A stretch of 64,000 nucleotides of DNA from JAFGOG01 sp034429215 (GTDB taxonomy: Bacteria; Chloroflexota; Anaerolineae; JAAYZQ01), in contig DAOUGI010000098.1 in the NCBI GenBank assembly GCA_034429215.1, forward strand, positions 1 through 64,000, written 5' to 3'. Under the pieces are notes generated by a model. That model worked only from the letters and a program-made list of their open reading frames with translations. It ran no database searches and was not told the DNA's origin. Both the position numbers and the translations under genes were made by a program. Shown piece after piece: positions 25,906 through 34,367 of this stretch; the stretch's first letter is position 1; each line of letters starts with the position of its first letter.

Positions 25906-26715
25906 TTACTTTTGGCATTGAGGGCAAAAGTGAGTGGAGCGCCCGCCGACGATCAGCCGCTCGATGGGGGCGCCACAGGCAGGACAGGGATCACCACCCC
26001 GACCATACACCTCCGCACGGTATTCGCCGGCCCGGCCCTCTGCATCCAGATAGTTGCGATCCGGCAGGGTTGTCCCGCAGGCGACAATGGCGCGCTGTAG
26101 CACCGAGCGGATAGCTTCATACAGGCGCGCCTGGTCGCCGGCGGTGAGCGTGTCGGCCCGGCGGAGGGGGTTGAGGTAGGCTACAAAGAGTATCTCGTCG
26201 GCATATATGTTGCCCACTCCGGCCAGGAACTCCTGGTCGAGCAGCATCGACTTGAGCCGGCCGGACCGCCGACCCAGCAGCCGGCGGAAATCGTCCAGCA
26301 AGAAATCGGCGGCCAAAGGCTCGGGTCCCAGGGGTGCGGTGACCTCCTCCAGCTCATCGACCAGGTAGATACGCCCAAATTTGCGGGCATCCCGAAAACG
26401 CAACTGTCGGCCGCCATCGAGGTCCAGAACGGCCCGGATGTGCGGGCTTGGCGCTTCGCCGACCGGCGCCACAAACAGGCGGCCGCTCATCTTCAAATGG
26501 ACCAGGAGGTAGCCACGGTCCAGTTTGATGACCACGTACTTGCCTCGCCGGCCGACCGATTCGACCCGCCGGCCGACGATCCGGGCGGTGAATTCGTCCG
26601 GCGCCGGGCGGGCCAGGGTACGAGGCCAATAGACAGTCGCGCCGGTGATGGTCGAGCCGGGCAGGCATTGGTGCAGCCCGCGCGCAACCGTTTCGACTTC
26701 AGGCAGTTCTGGCAT
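25906..26715 (-). CDS. mutM: Formamidopyrimidine-DNA glycosylase (Fpg/MutM)
   Basis: A 269-residue repair glycosylase/AP lyase that removes 8-oxoguanine and formamidopyrimidines. The catalytic N-terminus MPELPEVETVARGL fixes the start at 26715; a longer frame to 26760 exists but would bury the catalytic Pro2. The central GKYVVIKLDRG supplies the conserved Lys. A C-terminal zinc finger is complete (CPAC...CPQCQK). The start overlaps the Maf stop by one base (TGATG). Together with MutY at 692-1870 the window holds two parts of the 8-oxoG defence, though far apart. Confidence 0.93.
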   Translation of the reverse strand: MPELPEVETVARGLHQCLPGSTITGATVYWPRTLARPAPDEFTARIVGRRVESVGRRGKYVVIKLDRGYLLVHLKMSGRLFVAPVGEAPSPHIRAVLDLDGGRQLRFRDARKFGRIYLVDELEEVTAPLGPEPLAADFLLDDFRRLLGRRSGRLKSMLLDQEFLAGVGNIYADEILFVAYLNPLRRADTLTAGDQARLYEAIRSVLQRAIVACGTTLPDRNYLDAEGRAGEYRAEVYGRGGDPCPACGAPIERLIVGGRSTHFCPQCQK

Positions 26716-27395
26716 CAGCCTTCCTCCATCCGGTGCCGGGGCAAGGGCGGCACGGTGCACTCACGCTGGCTAAAGACCCGGCACACTCCCGGCACATCGG
26801 GTTCTGTGCTCACACCGAACTGAGCCAGCGCCCGGCCCAGATGGCACAAAGGAAAGCCCATGACGCTCAGCCAACAGCCTTCAACCCGCGCAACCGGGTC
26901 AAAAACAGGATGCTGGATGGCATAGGCGCCGGCCTTGTCCATGGGGTCGCCGCTGTCCACATAGCGGGCAATCTCGTCGTCGCCGTAATCGCGCATCCAG
27001 ACGGCGCTGTTCGCCAGCTCTGACACCAGGCGTTCGCTGACCGGATGCCAGGCGCTGATCCCGCTGTAAACATTGTGGGTCCGCCCACGCAGCAGGCGCA
27101 GCATGTATGCTGCTTCGTCCGGATCAGCCGGCTTGCCCAGCACCTTGCCGTCGAGCGCCACGACCGTGTCGGCGGCGATGACCAGCTCGTCGCACCGGGC
27201 ATCACCGATCGACTGGGCCTTGACCTGGCTCAGGCGCACCACCATATCGGCCGGCGATTCGCCGTCCAACTGGCGCTCGTCCACGTCGGCCGCCCGGATA
27301 ATGAAAGGCACTCCCAGCAAAGAAATCAGCTCCCGCCGTCGCGGCGACCCAGAAGCCAGGATCAAGCGGCGGATGGCACAGTCCTGACCGGTCAT
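26715..27395 (-). CDS. maf: Maf/YhdE-family nucleotide pyrophosphatase
   Basis: A 226-residue house-cleaning nucleotide pyrophosphatase. It opens with the family signature LILASGSPRRRELISLLG and retains ADVDE, VIAADTVVALDGKVLGKP and the SGDPMDKAGAYAIQ region. About 30 residues follow the usual end, finishing in a Cys- and Arg-rich tail (VCRVFSQRECTVPPLP). The start overlaps the HIT gene's stop (ATGA), and its stop overlaps the Fpg start, giving a HIT-Maf-Fpg operon. Substrate (dTTP/UTP or modified nucleotides) is not resolved. Confidence 0.9.
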   Translation of the reverse strand: MTGQDCAIRRLILASGSPRRRELISLLGVPFIIRAADVDERQLDGESPADMVVRLSQVKAQSIGDARCDELVIAADTVVALDGKVLGKPADPDEAAYMLRLLRGRTHNVYSGISAWHPVSERLVSELANSAVWMRDYGDDEIARYVDSGDPMDKAGAYAIQHPVFDPVARVEGCWLSVMGFPLCHLGRALAQFGVSTEPDVPGVCRVFSQRECTVPPLPRHRMEEG

Positions 27396-27820
27396 AGAGC
27401 CTCTCGTATCTGGGCTGCCAACACGTCCAGGGTGTCGCGGCTGGGTCGATCCCGGTAGCCGGGAGGAAAGCGAAAGCCAAAACCATCGCCCTGAAAGCGA
27501 GGCAGGACATGAAGGTGGACATGAAAGACGTCCTGCCCCGCTGCAACGCCGTCGGCCAGAAAAAAGTTAATCCCCTCACAGCAGAGCGCCGATCGACGCA
27601 TGGCAGCGGCCAGCTTCATCCCCACCCGAAACAGGTGAGCGCCCATATCGGGGTCCAGATCCGCCAGACTGGCGGCATGAACGCGGGGGATGACCAGCAG
27701 GTGCCCGGTGACAACCGGCTGGATGTCCATGAAAGCGATGGCCTGATCGTCGGCATAGACGGCGCTGGCCGGAGATTGGCCCCGGATGATATCGCAGAAA
27801 ACACACGGGAGATTGGTCAT
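27392..27820 (-). CDS. HIT-family nucleotide hydrolase/transferase
   Basis: A 142-residue histidine-triad protein with the motif HVHLHVLPR (H-x-H-x-H) and an N-terminal CVFCDIIRG. These small enzymes split nucleotide phosphoramidates or adenylates. A TTG start 6 bases further upstream is possible but leaves no room for the AAGAGG site, so the ATG at 27820 is preferred. It is the first gene of the HIT-Maf-Fpg operon, with a TATAAT at 27858-27853 just upstream. Confidence 0.88.
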   Translation of the reverse strand: MTNLPCVFCDIIRGQSPASAVYADDQAIAFMDIQPVVTGHLLVIPRVHAASLADLDPDMGAHLFRVGMKLAAAMRRSALCCEGINFFLADGVAAGQDVFHVHLHVLPRFQGDGFGFRFPPGYRDRPSRDTLDVLAAQIREAL

Positions 27821-27852
27821 GGTCAAACCTCTTCGTCTCTTTGGTCGCCACG

Positions 27853-27858
27853 ATTATA
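27853..27858 (-). promoter_or_regulatory. Probable -10 element of the HIT-maf-mutM operon
   Basis: A perfect TATAAT lies on the minus strand 33 bases before the HIT start codon. It comes just after the terminator of the upstream operon. The -35 position reads TTTTGT, which is poor. Confidence 0.4.
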
Positions 27859-27871
27859 CACGATGCGGGCT

Positions 27872-27908
27872 GAAAACAAAAACCGGGAAAGCGAGGGCTC
27901 TCCCGGTT
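27872..27908 (-). terminator. Intrinsic terminator of the selenoprotein redox operon
   Basis: On the minus strand AACCGGGA, a 12-base loop, TCCCGGTT, then a T-rich tail (TTTGTTTT). It begins 13 bases after the stop codon of the last operon gene at 27922. Confidence 0.7.
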
Positions 27909-27921
27909 GTCCTGTTTTTCG

Positions 27922-28446
27922 CTACAGTCGGATCATGGCATAGTGTGTCCCGCCCTCCCTGACGTAGGTCAGGGATATGTCACGGCCTGGCGGCATCTTT
28001 GCCAAGATGCGCTGCACGTCGCCGGCACGTCGGACCGGCTGGCCGCCCAGGGCGGTGATCACGTCGCCGGAGCGCAGCCCGGCCCGTTCGGCCGGCGAGC
28101 TGGCTTTGACCTTGCCCACATAGGCGCCGGCTTCTGGGATGCCGGGGTGCTTACTGATCTGCGATGCGGCGTCGGCGATCGATGCGCCAAGCTTGGGCTT
28201 AGATTGAGGAGACTGGTCAAGCAATTGCCTCAATCGGGGCTGGTCAAAGCCGACAACCACCTGGCCGTCTATGGTGATCACCGGCACACCCTGCTGCCGC
28301 GAGATGCGGACCATCTCCATGGCCGCGCTCCGGTCCAGTTCGACGTTCTTTTCCACAAAGGGAACGCCTCGTCGCGAAAGAAACTCTTTCGCCTGAACAC
28401 AGTAAGGTCAGTGAGAGCTGCTATATAGCGTTACGTTCATTGTCAT
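27922..28446 (-). CDS. Selenocysteine-containing glutaredoxin fused to a PDZ domain (UGA read through)
   Basis: Read with one in-frame UGA (28410-28408) as selenocysteine, this gives 174 residues starting MTMNVTLYSSSH-U-PYC. The U-P-Y-C sits exactly where glutaredoxins carry C-P-Y-C. Downstream the fold continues normally (EFLSRRGVPFVEKNVELD, then GVPVITIDGQVVVGFDQ with the cis-Pro), followed by a PDZ domain (about residues 95-170, with AGLRSGDVITALGGQPVR). A perfect 8-bp hairpin with loop GUU starts 16 bases after the UGA. The start ATG overlaps the ferredoxin stop (TAATG). Ordinary gene calling would report only a fragment from 28356. A pseudogene is unlikely, because both sides of the UGA are conserved and two neighbours show the same pattern. 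Confidence 0.85.
28374..28392 (-). promoter_or_regulatory. SECIS-like hairpin of the glutaredoxin-PDZ gene
   Basis: In the mRNA GCGAAAGA, loop GUU, UCUUUCGC: 8 perfect base pairs. It begins 16 bases after the UGA, with G and U in the loop. Known bacterial SECIS elements lie at this distance and need a G at the start of the apical loop. Confidence 0.7.
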
Positions 28447-28682
28447 TACCTCTGACTCGGCGCCCGCGGCGGGATGATCGCTTTGTAGTAGCAAGCATCG
28501 GCGCAGGTATAACACCCCAGGCAAAGGCCCGCATCGAGTACCGGCACGCCGCCGGGCCTTGGCCGGCGCAATGCCCCTGTAGCGCAGGCAGCCACGGGCG
28601 GGCAGTCGGCACAACAGCGGCACCGATCACGATCGACTCGCGTTGTTATGTCATCCAAAAATCCGCCGGCTTGGGCCTTCAT
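28446..28682 (-). CDS. Small 2[4Fe-4S]-type ferredoxin-like protein
   Basis: A 78-residue protein with two cysteine clusters. The second is standard, CLGCYTCADAC (C-x2-C-x2-C-x3-C). The first, CRCCADCPPVAAC, has an extra Cys and a longer last spacing. It lies between two UGA-containing thiol oxidoreductase genes, 11 bases after one and overlapping the start of the other. It may therefore deliver electrons to these selenoproteins. That role is inference from position. Confidence 0.75.
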   Translation of the reverse strand: MKAQAGGFLDDITTRVDRDRCRCCADCPPVAACATGALRRPRPGGVPVLDAGLCLGCYTCADACYYKAIIPPRAPSQR

Positions 28683-28693
28683 CGATGCTGCGG

Positions 28694-29437
28694 CTACTTG
28701 CCAAGCTTTCGGCTCTTGACCCGCTTCCGGCCTTTTTGCTCCGGTTCCGGCTTGGATTTCGGCTCCTGCCCCGTTTCAGGGGCGAGGGCCTGTAGCAGTT
28801 TGGCCAGAAGGATCGGCTCGGGCACGGCGCCTTCCTGGTGGACCTTGTCGTTGATCACGGTGCGCGGCACGCCAAAGACCTGATACTTGTTGGCTAGGTG
28901 AGGGAACTCGATCGCTTCGACCATGTCTGCCCGCACCTTATCGCTCTCCAGCGCAAACATGTGAGCCAGGCGCACGGCCTGGGTGCAGTAGGGTCAGGTA
29001 GGGGTGACGAACACCTGGATGTGCACCGGCTCGGTCAGACCGGCCAATGCTTTCTGCGTGGCGGGCTTGACCCCCGATTCCCCCCGGGACACGGCGACAA
29101 TGTCCTCGATGATGGTGGCAAACTCGTAGCCGGATGGGATGCCGTAGAAACGGATGCCATAATCCCGATCTTGCTCATCCTTCACGCCGAGGAGGGCGAT
29201 GGCCGGGATCTTGTCTATGCCATAGGTATCGGCCATTGCCTTGTCCGCGACATAGTCATAGATCACCGCCTCGATCTTGTCAGACAGCGCAGCGACCTCT
29301 TCTACGATCTGGCGCGTCTCGGCGCAGAATTGGCACTCGGCGGTCTGGGTGAACATCACCAGTTTGACGGGGTTAATAAGCTGCGCGGCAAACTCTTCGC
29401 GCAGAGCGTCTGCGTCTTTTTTTGAAATGAGTGACAT
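28694..29437 (-). CDS. Selenocysteine-containing two-domain disulfide oxidoreductase (PDO/glutaredoxin-like; UGA read through)
   Basis: Read with UGA (28996-28994) as selenocysteine this gives 247 residues with two thioredoxin folds. Domain 1 (about 1-125) has the redox motif ECQFC at residues 35-38 and KIPAIALLG with the cis-Pro. Domain 2 starts at EPVHIQVFVTPT and carries U-P-Y-C at 148-151, followed by FGVPRTVINDKVHQEG with its own cis-Pro. This matches protein disulfide oxidoreductases that have C-P-Y-C at that site. A hairpin CCAGGC/GCCUGG with loop CGUGC lies 12-28 bases after the UGA. The last 30 residues are Lys/Arg/Pro/Glu-rich. The start lies 2 bases after the stop of the preceding gene. 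Confidence 0.87.
28966..28982 (-). promoter_or_regulatory. SECIS-like hairpin of the PDO-like gene
   Basis: In the mRNA CCAGGC, loop CGUGC, GCCUGG: 6 perfect pairs. It starts 12 bases after the UGA. The loop has G and U at positions 2 and 3, at bases 19-20 after the UGA. Confidence 0.65.
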
Positions 29438-29439
29438 CT

Positions 29440-29802
29440 CTAGTCTCCTCCTGCCAAACCTTGATTCAGCAAAGCCTGCTCCACGAGTGGCAAAACGTCG
29501 TAATATTGGGCCGAGCCGGCCATTTCCAGTTGGTCATCGATCACGATCAGAGGGTAGGAAAGCCGCTCTGCCTCAGCGCGGGCATACAGGTCGGGGAGTC
29601 CGGCCTGTACCTGCGGATCGGCAAGGTCACGATATTCGACCTGGACGGCCTGCCCGTGCCGCAGCCGGACGTAGAACTCGAGTATCTGCGTGGTCTCCGC
29701 CGAAGACCGGGCCGGCCCTCAGCCGCACGGCTTGTTTTCTGCCTCTCGTGCCTTATGGCCCACCACCAGCAGCCTGATCGGTGATACTAAACTTTCAGCC
29801 AT
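29440..29802 (-). CDS. Selenocysteine-containing thioredoxin-like small protein, CGU motif (UGA read through)
   Basis: Read with UGA (29721-29719) as selenocysteine this gives 120 residues. The start ATG at 29802 follows an AAAGGAGG site, and the stop is TAG at 29440. The residues KPCGUGPA place Sec two residues after a Cys, at the end of a first beta strand (IRLLVVGH). After the UGA the frame continues with helices, an EYRDL strand and YPLIVIDDQLEMAG, a thioredoxin-fold ending like that of the small YuzD/DUF1462 group. A hairpin GGUCUU/GAGACC with loop CGGCG lies 11-27 bases after the UGA. A conventional reading gives two unrelated fragments. Family assignment is tentative; the UGA reading is supported by its neighbours. 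Confidence 0.78.
29692..29708 (-). promoter_or_regulatory. SECIS-like hairpin of the CGU-motif gene
   Basis: In the mRNA GGUCUU, loop CGGCG, GAGACC: 5 Watson-Crick pairs plus one U-G pair. It begins 11 bases after the UGA, and the loop has G at positions 2 and 3. Confidence 0.6.
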
Positions 29803-29822
29803 TGCCGCACCTCCTTTTATGT

Positions 29823-30230
29823 CTAGCTCCAGTTTCGCCGCAGAGCCATGGCACACGCATCGTGGACAACCTCGATTCCGTGCTGATGGCAATAGGCGAT
29901 GGCGACCCCTGACTCGGAGCCCGGCTGCATCCAAACGCGCGTCAGGCCCAAGTTCTTGACCTCTTTCACTACATGTTCGGTGACGGCCGGCGGCACCACC
30001 AGGTCGACCACCTCCGGCCGTCGGGGTAGATCGGCCAACGAAGTATAGACCGTCGCCCCGTTTATCTCGCCGCCTTTCGGGTTCACCGGGTAGACCTGGT
30101 ATCCCGACGCAACCAAGCTGCGGTAGATGCGGTTGCCGTACTTGGCCGGATCCTGGCTGACCCCCACCACAGCCCACACGCGCCGGGCGATGAAATCGGA
30201 GATCAGTCTTTCCATCTCGGTCTGTTCCAT
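29823..30230 (-). CDS. CoA-binding-domain protein (YccU type)
   Basis: A 135-residue Rossmann-like CoA-binding protein: VWAVVGVSQDPAKYGNRIYRSLVASGY, then VYPVNPKGGEINGATVYTSLADLP and the C-terminal HGIEVVHDACAMALRR. These small proteins are common, but their role is unsettled. It is the first gene of the redox operon, with the consensus promoter at 30284-30312. A GTG at 30236 is in frame but too close to the AGGG site, so the ATG at 30230 is preferred. The association with thiol/selenol oxidoreductases suggests CoA-thiol or persulfide metabolism, as inference. Confidence 0.82.
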   Translation of the reverse strand: MEQTEMERLISDFIARRVWAVVGVSQDPAKYGNRIYRSLVASGYQVYPVNPKGGEINGATVYTSLADLPRRPEVVDLVVPPAVTEHVVKEVKNLGLTRVWMQPGSESGVAIAYCHQHGIEVVHDACAMALRRNWS

Positions 30231-30258
30231 ACCCACGTTCCCTTCCCCCGTGATCTCA

Positions 30259-30277
30259 TATACCCCCTAGGGGTACA
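30259..30277. promoter_or_regulatory. CsoR/CstR-like palindromic operator
   Basis: The core TACCCCCTAGGGGTA (30261-30275) is a near-perfect palindrome with G/C tracts flanking TA arms. This is the design of operators bound by CsoR/RcnR/CstR-family repressors (DUF156). It lies at the expected transcription start of the redox operon, where binding would block initiation. No DUF156 gene is in the window. Confidence 0.55.
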
Positions 30278-30283
30278 TGGGCC

Positions 30284-30312
30284 ATTATAACATGGCCACT
30301 CGCGTTTGTCAA
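30284..30312 (-). promoter_or_regulatory. Consensus promoter of the selenoprotein redox operon
   Basis: On the minus strand TTGACA (30312-30307), exactly 17 bases, TATAAT (30289-30284). Both hexamers are perfect. The operator-like palindrome follows directly. Confidence 0.8.
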
Positions 30313-30344
30313 GTCTCAAACTGACGAGATCGCAAGAGCTACCG

Positions 30345-31030
<686 letters not shown>

Positions 31031-31034
<4 letters not shown>

Positions 31035-33727
31035 AGAGTCAGTCCATCCTGATTGGAGACTTCAGACAGCCGCAGGGCGACCGTGATGATAGTACCGCCG
31101 TTCGGGCGGCTCTGGGCCCATATCCGGCCACCATGGGCCTCGACCAAGCCTTTGCTAATGGACAAGCCCAGCCCGGTGCCGGTGACGTTGTCGGGCCGCT
31201 GCACCCGGTAAAACTTCTGAAAGACGCGGTCCAGGTCCTCTGCCGGAATCCCGACGCCCTGGTCGGCGACCTCAATGGCAACCTCGCCATCCAAAGGCCG
31301 GGTGCGGATTTGGATGGGGGATTCGGGAGGCGAGTATTTGAGCGCGTTGTCGATCAGGTTGACGAGGACGTGCACCACCAACACGAAATCGAGAGGCACT
31401 AGGGGCAGATTGGCCGGTATGTCGATCTCTACCGGACGGTCGCCCAACCGCTCGCGGACCTGGTAAAGCGCCGCCCCGATCACGTCCTGCACGTCGCGGG
31501 GCTCGCGCTTGACTTTGATCGCGCCCGCTTCCAGGCGTGTCATGTCCAGCAGGTTGCCGACGAGCCGGTTGAGCCGCCCGGCCTCTTCTGCGGCCGTGTC
31601 GACGAGGATGCGGCGCGCCTCTGTATCCAGACGCACGTCATCTTCCTGCAAGGTGGAAAGAGCCCCGGTGATCGAGACCAGCGGGGTGCGCAGGTCGTGT
31701 GAGATCGAATTTAGCAACGCCGACTGGAGTTTTTCGGTGGCTTCCAGGATGTGTACCTGGCCTGCCGCTTCCGCCAGGTGGACGCGCTCGATGGCAACGG
31801 CCGCCAGGCTGGCAAAGGCCTCAAGCAGCCGGCGTTGTTCGGGCTTCAGGTAGCGGCCCGCTTCTGTGGGCCAGACCCCCAGCACGCCCACTTTTCCTCT
31901 CGCCGTACTGAGCGGCAGGTAGCGCAGGCGCGCGTCCGGCAGGGTGTCGGTCCCGCGCCCTGCCGGCTGGCTATGCTCAAAGGCCCAGGCAGCCACGGCC
32001 ATCTCGTGCTCGTCGAGCATGGCACCCGGGCTGTGGGAGTAAAGATCGAGGGTTCTGCCGTCCTTCGCGCTTGGCAGCAGGACTGCTACCTCGCGTCCGA
32101 GCGTCTCGCCGGCGTTGGCCTCGACGGCCTGTACCACCGACTCGAGATCGACAGCAACGGCCAGGTCGCGACTCAGTGTGTACAGGGTCCCCGTTTCCCG
32201 CTCCCGGCGGCGGGTGGCTTCGACCTGTTCCTGGACGCGTGCCGTGAGGTCGCTGAGCAACAAGCCGACGATCAACAACCCCAGGAAGGTGAGCAGATAC
32301 TCTGCATCGGCAACGACCAGCGTCAGGTAGGGTGGAACGAAAAAAAAGTCGAAAACCAGGACGCTGAGAACTGCGGCAGCTACGGCGGGGCCGCGTCCGA
32401 GATAGAGGGCCGCGACCACAACCGCCAACAAATAGATCATGACCAGGTTGGTAGGCGCCAGAAAGCGATGCACGACGCTGCCTAGCAGGCTGCCCAGAAA
32501 CACCAGGAGCACGGCTTGAGCGTATCGCTGCCAGGGTGGGTGCGGGCGCCATCCTGCCAGCTCAGATGGTCGGGCGGTTCCAGGGCCCGTGCTAATCACG
32601 TACAGATCGATCGGCCCGCCGAACTGGATGATCTGATTCACAACCGATCCGCGCAAGAGCTGGCGCCAGCGAGGCTCTAGCGGCTTGCCGACGACGATCT
32701 TGGTCACGTTGTGCTGCCGGGCATAATCGACCACCGTCTCTGCCACTGACCGGCCGGCCAGTGTGAGCGCCCGGCCGCCCAGTTCCTCGGCCAGGTGCAG
32801 CGTACGGGCCACTTGATCTTGTTCAACTTCTCCCAACCGGAGCCGACCAGGGGTTTCGACGTACAAGGCCGTCCAGGCGGCGTTCAGCTCGCCTGCCAGT
32901 CGCCGCGCCGAACGGACCAACCGCTCGCTCAGCGGGCTGGGGCTGATACAGACAAGGAGGTGCTCACCCGCCGGCCAGGGGCCGGGGATGGCGCAGATCT
33001 CCATATAGGCCCGCATCTGCTCGTCGACCCGCTCGGCGGCATGCCGCATGGCCAACTCGCGGAGGGCGGTCAGGTTCCCGGTGCGGAAGAACTTGAGGAT
33101 GGCCTGGGCTGCCTGCTCGGGAACGTAGACTTTGCCTTCCTGCAACCTGTGCTGTAGCTCATCGGGCGGCAGGTCGATCAGTTCCAGATCGGTCGTTTCG
33201 TCGATCACCCGATCTGGGATCGTCTCGCGGACCATGACGCCGGTAATCTGGGCCACGATGTCGTTGAGGCTCTCCAGGTGCTGGATGTTGAGTGTGGTGT
33301 AAACGTCGATGCCGGCAGCCAGGATCTCTTCCACGTCCTGGTAGCGCTTGGGGTGGCGCATTCCCGGCGCGTTGGTATGGGCCATTTCGTCGATCAGCAC
33401 CAGCGCGGGACGGCGGGCCAGGACTGCGTCTACGTCCAACTCGGCTAGCAGGCGCCCTCGATACTCCACCTGCTGGCGGGGAAGTGTTTTCAGCCCGGCC
33501 AGCATGGCTTCGGTTTCGGGCCGCCCGTGGGTTTCTACATAGGCCGCCACCACGTCCACGCCCTCGGCCAGGCGCTGATGGGCGGCTTCGAGCATGGCGT
33601 ATGTCTTGCCCACGCCGGCGGCGTAGCCAAGAAAGATCTTGAGCTTCCCGCGGGCCTGCTGCCGCTCGTCGGCCTGGACGCGCGACAGCAACTCGTCGGG
33701 GTTTGGGCGTTGCGGTTCATCGCTCAT
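31031..33727 (-). CDS. kdpD: KdpD potassium-responsive sensor histidine kinase
   Basis: An 898-residue KdpD. The N-terminal KdpD domain has Walker A GYAAGVGKTYAML (about 33-45) and DEMAHTNAPG. A Usp-like domain follows (KIVVGKPLEPRW), then four transmembrane segments of the DUF4118 region (about 405-490), a GAF domain, HisKA with His in SISHDLRTP, and HATPase ending in GTGLGLSISKGLVEAHGG. Two GTG codons precede the ATG at 33727. The first of these, at 33733, touches the kdpC stop, so initiation there is possible. It senses low K+ or turgor and drives KdpE. Confidence 0.93.
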
Positions 33728-33733
33728 CACCAC

Positions 33734-34366
33734 CTATTGTACCGCATCCAGCGCCAGGTTCAAGTTCAGCACATTCACTCGCGGCTCGCCCAGTACGCCG
33801 AGCTGGCGGCCGTCCGTGAACTGGCGGACCAACGCCGCGACCTGGTCTTCGGTCAATCCCCTTACCCGCGCCACGCGCGGCACTTGGTAGAGGGCGGCGG
33901 CCACGCTGATGTGCGGGTCCAGGCCGCTGGCCGAAGCCGTCACCAGGTCCACCGGAATCGGCTGCGTGTTGCCCGGATCTACGGCATGGAGGGCATCGAC
34001 GCGAGCCTCCACCACTTCTTCGAGGGCCGGGTTGCTTGGACCCAGGTTCGAGCCGGTGGAAGCCGCCGCATTGTAGGGGAAGGGCGCTGTCACCGACGGT
34101 CTGCCCCAGAAATAGCCAGGATCACCCGCGCAGCCGTCGTGCACAGTCTCTAGGACAGGACTGCATCCAAGGGAGGTGCAGGCGTCGAACGGCTGGCCGA
34201 TCAGCTCCGAGCCGGCGACCTGCCCACCTTTCACGATCAGGCTGCCGTTGGCCTGGTAGGGGAATAGTACCTGGGCCATGCCCGTGACCGCCAGTGGGTA
34301 GGCAAGGCCGGTGATGATGGTAAGCAGCACGAGCATCACGATGGCAGGTCGAATTTGATCGCGCAT
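33734..34366 (-). CDS. kdpC: KdpC, K+-transporting ATPase subunit C
   Basis: A 210-residue KdpC with one N-terminal transmembrane helix (RPAIVMLVLLTIITGLAYPLAVTG) and a large outside domain containing SNPALEEVV, DLVTASASGLDPHIS and the C-terminal LGEPRVNVLNLNLALD. KdpC stabilises the KdpFABC complex. The ATG at 34366 gives the family's normal N-terminus; longer in-frame starts run into the upstream gene. The region around residue 80 (SLGCSPVLETVHDGCAGD) contains two cysteines not usual in KdpC, perhaps a disulfide. Confidence 0.92.
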   Translation of the reverse strand: MRDQIRPAIVMLVLLTIITGLAYPLAVTGMAQVLFPYQANGSLIVKGGQVAGSELIGQPFDACTSLGCSPVLETVHDGCAGDPGYFWGRPSVTAPFPYNAAASTGSNLGPSNPALEEVVEARVDALHAVDPGNTQPIPVDLVTASASGLDPHISVAAALYQVPRVARVRGLTEDQVAALVRQFTDGRQLGVLGEPRVNVLNLNLALDAVQ

Positions 34367-34367
34367 T

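Noticed and set aside
27922..29802. Interpretation of the UGA codons as nonsense mutations or pseudogenes
   Set aside because: Three neighbouring genes with UGA exactly at redox positions, intact frames on both sides and SECIS-like hairpins make three independent nonsense mutations very unlikely.
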